From: Catenuloplanes atrovinosus
Lineage (GTDB): Bacteria > Actinomycetota > Actinomycetes > Mycobacteriales > Micromonosporaceae
Reading direction: 5' to 3'
DNA length: 64,000 bases
Assembly: GCF_031458235.1 (NCBI RefSeq)
Contig: NZ_JAVDYB010000001.1
Coordinates: forward strand, 1,509,001-1,573,000
Shown here: positions 60,712 to 64,000 of the stretch, piece after piece
Layout of the letters: each line of letters begins with the position of its first letter
Position numbering within the stretch: position 1 is the first letter of the stretch
Notes under the pieces: model-generated
Told to the model about the DNA's origin: nothing
The model's database searches: none
Seen by the model: only the letters and a program-made list of their open reading frames with translations
Position numbers and translations under genes: made by a program

Positions 60712-61863
60712 TTAATGGACCGACGGTACGGGCCAGGTGGCGGCGAGCCGGATCGGGCCGCGGTGCAGCAGGTTCGCCGGGTACGACACCCGGAACCCGT
60801 CCGCGGCGCGCAGCCCGGGCAGCCGGGTGGCGAGCGTGCGCAGCGCGATGCGCGCCTCCACCCGGGCGAGCTGAGCCCCCACGCAGTAGTGGATGCCGCG
60901 CCCGAAGGCGAGGTGCGGCTCCGCGGACCCGTCGGGATCGTGGTTCGCCGCACCGAGCGCCGCGTAGAGCTGCGCGCCGGCCGGGATCGGCGCGCCGCCG
61001 AGCTCCGTGTCCGCCACGGTACGCCGGAACGTGCCCTGCACCGGCGGGTCCGCGCGCAGCGTCCGCTCGATCACGTCGTCCGGGTCGTCCGGCAGCCCCT
61101 CGGGCCGGGCGAGCGCGGCCAGCAGCGCGTTGCCGATCAGGTTCGTGGTGGTCTCGTGCCCGCCGAAGATCAGCGTGATCAGCAGGCTGATGATCTCCAG
61201 GTCGGTCAGGTCGCCGCGCAGGACGTCGGTGAGCAGGTCGTCGCGGCCGTGGGCGCGCCGCTGGGCGATCAGCGCGGCCAGGTACCGCTCGAACTCCACC
61301 GAGCCGTGCGCGGCCGCGACCTGCTCCGCGTCGCTCGCGCCGAACGAGGTCAGCACCTTCAGCTGCTCGATCCACCCGCGCACCCGGGGCGCGTCCGCGC
61401 GCGGGATGCCGATCAGTTCGCAGATCACCAGCAGCGGCAGCGGCAGCGCCAGCGACCGGATCAGATCGGCCGCGCCGTCCGCCGCGATCGCGTCCACCAG
61501 TTCGCCCGCCAGCCGCTCCACCCGCGGGGTGAGCGCGCGCACCCGGCGCGGCGAGAACGCGGCGGCGACCAGCGCGCGCACCCGGGTGTGCTCCGGCGGG
61601 TCCTGGTTGAGCAGCGCGAACACCTCGGGGTGCCCGGTGGCGAGGGTCTCGGCGACGCCCGGCGCCGGCGACATCGGCGTCCGGATCAGGAACTCCGACG
61701 AGAACCGGGCGGGGTCGCTGAGCACCGCCTTCACGTCCGCCCGCCGGGTCACCACCCACACGCCGAACGCGTCCGCGAAGAACGGCGGGCCCTCACGCAA
61801 CCGCGCGTACAGCGGATACGGATCGTCGAGGTGCGGCGGCGCGAAACGGTCGAACTCCGGCAT
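60712..61863 (-). CDS. Cytochrome P450 with altered ExxR motif
   Basis: The 383-residue protein has the haem-binding FGRGIHYCVG with the axial Cys327 and an I-helix GGHETTT (about 234-240). The K-helix ExxR, normally near 267-270, reads ERTLRADPPVQ: the glutamate that should sit at position 267 is Arg, so the usual E-R-R triad is broken. The fold is otherwise that of a bacterial P450 using ferredoxin. No ferredoxin is adjacent, so it must use electrons from a distant gene product. The substrate is unknown. Confidence 0.9.
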   Translation of the reverse strand: MPEFDRFAPPHLDDPYPLYARLREGPPFFADAFGVWVVTRRADVKAVLSDPARFSSEFLIRTPMSPAPGVAETLATGHPEVFALLNQDPPEHTRVRALVAAAFSPRRVRALTPRVERLAGELVDAIAADGAADLIRSLALPLPLLVICELIGIPRADAPRVRGWIEQLKVLTSFGASDAEQVAAAHGSVEFERYLAALIAQRRAHGRDDLLTDVLRGDLTDLEIISLLITLIFGGHETTTNLIGNALLAALARPEGLPDDPDDVIERTLRADPPVQGTFRRTVADTELGGAPIPAGAQLYAALGAANHDPDGSAEPHLAFGRGIHYCVGAQLARVEARIALRTLATRLPGLRAADGFRVSYPANLLHRGPIRLAATWPVPSVH

Positions 61864-61939
61864 GCGGGCGCTCCTGTGAACCGGGGTACGACGCAGCGTA
61901 GGCGATCCCGGGCCGCCCGTGGGGGCGTGGTTCCTCCGG

Positions 61940-62030
61940 CGACCACCCACGGCTCCGGCAGGGAGGCCGCCCCGCGGCCGACCGGTGCCCGCGGGAGCAT
62001 GCGGACGGGGACCCGCCGGAAGCGGGCAAA
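61940..62030 (-). repeat. Dispersed intergenic element, copy 4
   Basis: Read on the minus strand it gives CCCGCTTCCGGCGGGTCC, GCATGCTCCCGCGGGCACCGGTCGG and GGCGGCCTCCCTGCCGGAGCC. It lies directly after the HAD stop (62039), in the same direction as that gene, as with copies 1 and 3. Confidence 0.6.
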
Positions 62031-62038
62031 TCCAGATC

Positions 62039-62761
62039 TTAAAGATCCTTCCGCGGTACGAGCAGCGTCGCCAGGTGCGGGACGTCGACGTCGGCGAGGG
62101 AACCGCGCAGGTGGATGCCGGTCTCGCCGTGCAGGTGGCTGAGGTCGAGCTCGCACGGGACCGCGAGCACGGTGGCGCCGGCCGCGCGGGCGGACGCGAT
62201 GCCGGCCGGCGAGTCCTCGATCGCGACACACGCGGTGATGTCGACGCCGAGCGCGTCCGCGGCCGTCCGGTACGGGGCCGGGTCGGGCTTGTTCGCGCTG
62301 ACCTCGTCGCCGCAGACCACGACGTCGAACGAGTCGCGGCCGAGCGTGTCCAGCGCGACCTCGACCAGCCGGCGGCGGGTGGAGGTGACCAGCGCGGTCG
62401 GGATGCCGGCGGCGCGGACCGCGGCCAGCAGCACCATGGCGCCGGGCCGCCAGACCAGGCCGGAGCGGAACAGCTCGACGACGCGGTCCTCCAGCGCCAG
62501 GGCGCCGGCGGCCGGGTCGCGCCACGGCTGGCCCAGGTCCCGGTGCATGATCCGCATGGACTCCTCCATCGCGGTGCCGACCATGGCGGCGCGCGCGGCC
62601 TCGGAGATCTCGCCGCCGTAGGAGCGGCCCAGCTCCACGATGGCGATCTCCCAGACCTTCTCGCTGTCGATCAGGGTGCCGTCCATGTCGAAGAGCACGG
62701 CGGCGGGGCGGAGGACGGCGGGGGACTGGGTCTCGGTACGCAGGTCACTCACCCGGCCCAT
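62039..62761 (-). CDS. HAD-superfamily phosphatase
   Basis: The 240-residue protein has the HAD motifs DMDGTLIDSEKVWE (nucleophile Asp), LVTSTRRRLVEVAL (motif II Thr/Ser), CGDEVSANKPDPAPY (motif III Lys) and VAIEDSPAGIASARAAGATV (motif IV). It is a beta-phosphoglucomutase-like phosphatase by cap type. A GTG nine bases later is an alternative start. Confidence 0.92.
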   Translation of the reverse strand: MGRVSDLRTETQSPAVLRPAAVLFDMDGTLIDSEKVWEIAIVELGRSYGGEISEAARAAMVGTAMEESMRIMHRDLGQPWRDPAAGALALEDRVVELFRSGLVWRPGAMVLLAAVRAAGIPTALVTSTRRRLVEVALDTLGRDSFDVVVCGDEVSANKPDPAPYRTAADALGVDITACVAIEDSPAGIASARAAGATVLAVPCELDLSHLHGETGIHLRGSLADVDVPHLATLLVPRKDL

Positions 62762-62870
62762 TGTCCGGATCACCGCGCCCGGCTGCCACGGAGTGTGAGC
62801 GGATCCGCTCAGCCGGCGCGGTGCAATGCCGATGAGCGACACGGCCGGTGAAAGCGTTGTGAGCAGGTGA

Positions 62871-62897
62871 CCGCCCCGGGAGGTTCTCCCGGGGCGG
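62871..62897. terminator. Terminator hairpin after the metalloprotease gene
   Basis: The 11-bp arms CCGCCCCGGGA (62871-62881) and TCCCGGGGCGG (62887-62897) are perfect complements with a 5-base loop, 5 bp after the end of the metalloprotease gene. Confidence 0.8.
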
Positions 62898-62902
62898 ACT
62901 AC

Positions 62903-63592
62903 TCAGCTGATGTCGCAGACGTCCAGGCCGCGTTCGTAGCCGCTGAAGAACGCGTTGGTCCGCTGCTCGGCGGTGCCGTGCGCGTTCGGCGCGAACCACG
63001 GCTGGCTGGGGTCGTCACCGACAGCGAGCAGGCCGGTGCGCAGCTCCTCCATGTCCCCGTCCTCGATCTGGAGCCGGCCGGCCTGGATCGAGCCGCCGAG
63101 GTAGGCGCCGGCCATGCAGTCGGCCTGGAGCTCCTGCTCGATCGTGTACTCGTACTGGAGCCCGAACCGGACCTGGACGCCGTGCGCGTACTCGTGGCCG
63201 AGCAGGTAGTAGACGAACGCGTCGCCGATCTGCCCGAACGCGCCGAACGCCCACTCGATGTCGTACGCGATGAAGTCGCCGGCCGAGCAGTAGACCGCGT
63301 TGCGCGCGGGGATCGGCTGCCGCGCGCAGGCGACCTCGCCGTCCTCCCGGTACGGGACGATCTCCCGAACCGGCTCGAAGGCGAGGCCGCTCTGCCGGAA
63401 CACGTCGTTCCAGTACTGCTCCGCGACCGTGACCGCGGACTCGATGTCCGTGGCGAACTCGTCCTCGTTGCTGGCCCGGCCCGGGTTGTCGGCGGCGCCG
63501 GTCGTCCCGCCGCCGCCGACCCCGTCCCCGACGGCACAGCCGACCGCCAGCACCGCGCCCGCGATCAGCGCGGCCACCACGCGTCTTCTCAC
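62903..63592 (-). CDS. Neutral zinc metallopeptidase lipoprotein (YpfJ-like)
   Basis: The 229-residue protein begins with a lipoprotein signal peptide (lipobox AVGC, Cys19). The mature part has the zincin motif LGHEYAHG (H133, E134, H137) and third ligand in EQELQADCMAGAY, as in the KPN_02809/YpfJ family of putative neutral zinc metallopeptidases. It is exported and anchored to the membrane. The substrates are unknown. Confidence 0.92.
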   Translation of the reverse strand: MRRRVVAALIAGAVLAVGCAVGDGVGGGGTTGAADNPGRASNEDEFATDIESAVTVAEQYWNDVFRQSGLAFEPVREIVPYREDGEVACARQPIPARNAVYCSAGDFIAYDIEWAFGAFGQIGDAFVYYLLGHEYAHGVQVRFGLQYEYTIEQELQADCMAGAYLGGSIQAGRLQIEDGDMEELRTGLLAVGDDPSQPWFAPNAHGTAEQRTNAFFSGYERGLDVCDIS

Positions 63593-63628
63593 ATCCTCGA
63601 GGGTACGGCCTCCACGGTGGACCCTCGA

Positions 63629-64000
63629 TCACTCGTAGGCGATGGCGTCCAGGACGTTGAGCCGGGACGCCCGCCGGGCGGGCAGCACCGCGGCGAGCAC
63701 GCCGGCCAGCGCGGCCGCCACCAGCAGGCCGGCGAGCTGCGCGTACGGGATGGTGACCACGGACAGCAGATCCTGCTGGCGCAGGGCCAGCGACGCGGAC
63801 GCGCCCAGACCGACGCCGAGCGCGATGCCGAGCAGGCAGCCGTAGACCGCGATCAGCAGCGACTCCACCCGCACCATGCCGCGCACCTGGCGCCGCGTGG
63901 TACCGATCGCGCGGAGCAGGCCCAGCTCGCGGGTCCGCTCGTAGATGCTGAGCACCAGCGTGTTCACGATGCCGAGGAAGGCCACGATCACGGCCAGGGC
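63629..64000 (-). CDS. FtsX-like ABC permease, 3' end only
   Basis: The visible 123 residues are the C-terminal end of a permease: FLGIVNTLVLSIYERTRELGLLRAIGTTRRQVRGMVRVESLLIAVYGCLLGIALGVGLG, the FtsX/MacB-type signature of lipoprotein-releasing or antibiotic exporters. The gene runs off the window, so its start and ATPase partner are not seen. It ends 36 bp after the metalloprotease start. Confidence 0.9.
   Translation of the reverse strand, partial: ALAVIVAFLGIVNTLVLSIYERTRELGLLRAIGTTRRQVRGMVRVESLLIAVYGCLLGIALGVGLGASASLALRQQDLLSVVTIPYAQLAGLLVAAALAGVLAAVLPARRASRLNVLDAIAYE

Noticed and set aside
1-64000. rRNA, tRNA, insertion sequence or prophage
   Set aside because: No tRNA cloverleaf with CCA-type ends, conserved rRNA stretches, transposase motifs or phage structural genes were recognised.

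Overview
The window is a 64 kb chromosomal piece of a very GC-rich actinobacterium. A member of the Micromonosporaceae (Actinoplanes/Catenuloplanes-like) fits best. The reasons are codon use saturated with G/C at third positions, many GTG starts and 4-bp ATGA/GTGA gene overlaps, mycothiol synthesis (mshC), two F420-type LLM oxidoreductases, a second SecA, DUF3090 and SCO1664-family proteins, and palindromic intergenic repeats built on GCGTCGATCTAGG. No rRNA, tRNA, CRISPR array, transposase, phage gene or replication origin was seen. The taxonomic call is an inference.

Layout. 1-615: repeat-rich spacer with two copies of a palindromic element and a perfect 21-bp inverted repeat. 616-8749: small membrane proteins, two corrin-ring genes (cobM, cobL), a 75-bp tandem repeat array, an F420/FMN-split-barrel protein, a DMT-type transporter, a glutamate-cysteine ligase-like enzyme and an RsbW-like kinase. 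8933-17389: an ABC exporter, SecA2, then a bis-haem membrane protein with a long Arg/Glu tail next to a NuoF-like flavoprotein with a fused ferredoxin. 17426-22621: ankyrin, VOC, cupin and hydrolase genes, and a large AAA/HTH regulator.

22652-31139: a MocR-type regulator diverges from a tightly coupled operon for reductive pyrimidine (or hydantoin) breakdown and uptake: beta-ureidopropionase, dihydropyrimidinase, an LLM oxidoreductase and a four-gene NMT1-type ABC importer. 31282-33320: cysteine dioxygenase, a rhodanese, an orphan winged-helix protein, and a membrane protein whose promoter carries two identical inverted repeats. 33405-39044: a uridine kinase-like protein with a degenerate P-loop, a DksA-type zinc finger protein, DHH and DUF72 proteins, and a LacI/beta-glucosidase divergent pair.

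39097-44760 (minus strand) holds the most unusual locus. It is a compact operon of a WXG100-like small protein, a helical partner, a soluble FtsK/SpoIIIE-type ATPase and a coiled-coil membrane protein, all joined by overlapping start/stop codons, with a homocysteine methyltransferase coupled at its end. It resembles a stripped-down type VII secretion module, but no other ESX component is present in the window.

44998-55639 is mostly housekeeping: NYN nuclease, LysR, hemerythrin, M20 peptidase, aldo/keto reductase, LLM enzyme, and a phosphomutase-DUF3090-SCO1664-mshC cluster. 55640-56421 is a low-complexity tract with perfect 18-bp and 15-bp tandem arrays. 56422-64000: GntR and LysR regulators, TM2 protein, SDR, PAC2, a P450 lacking the usual ExxR glutamate, a HAD phosphatase, a lipoprotein metalloprotease and the 3' end of an FtsX-like permease cut by the window edge.
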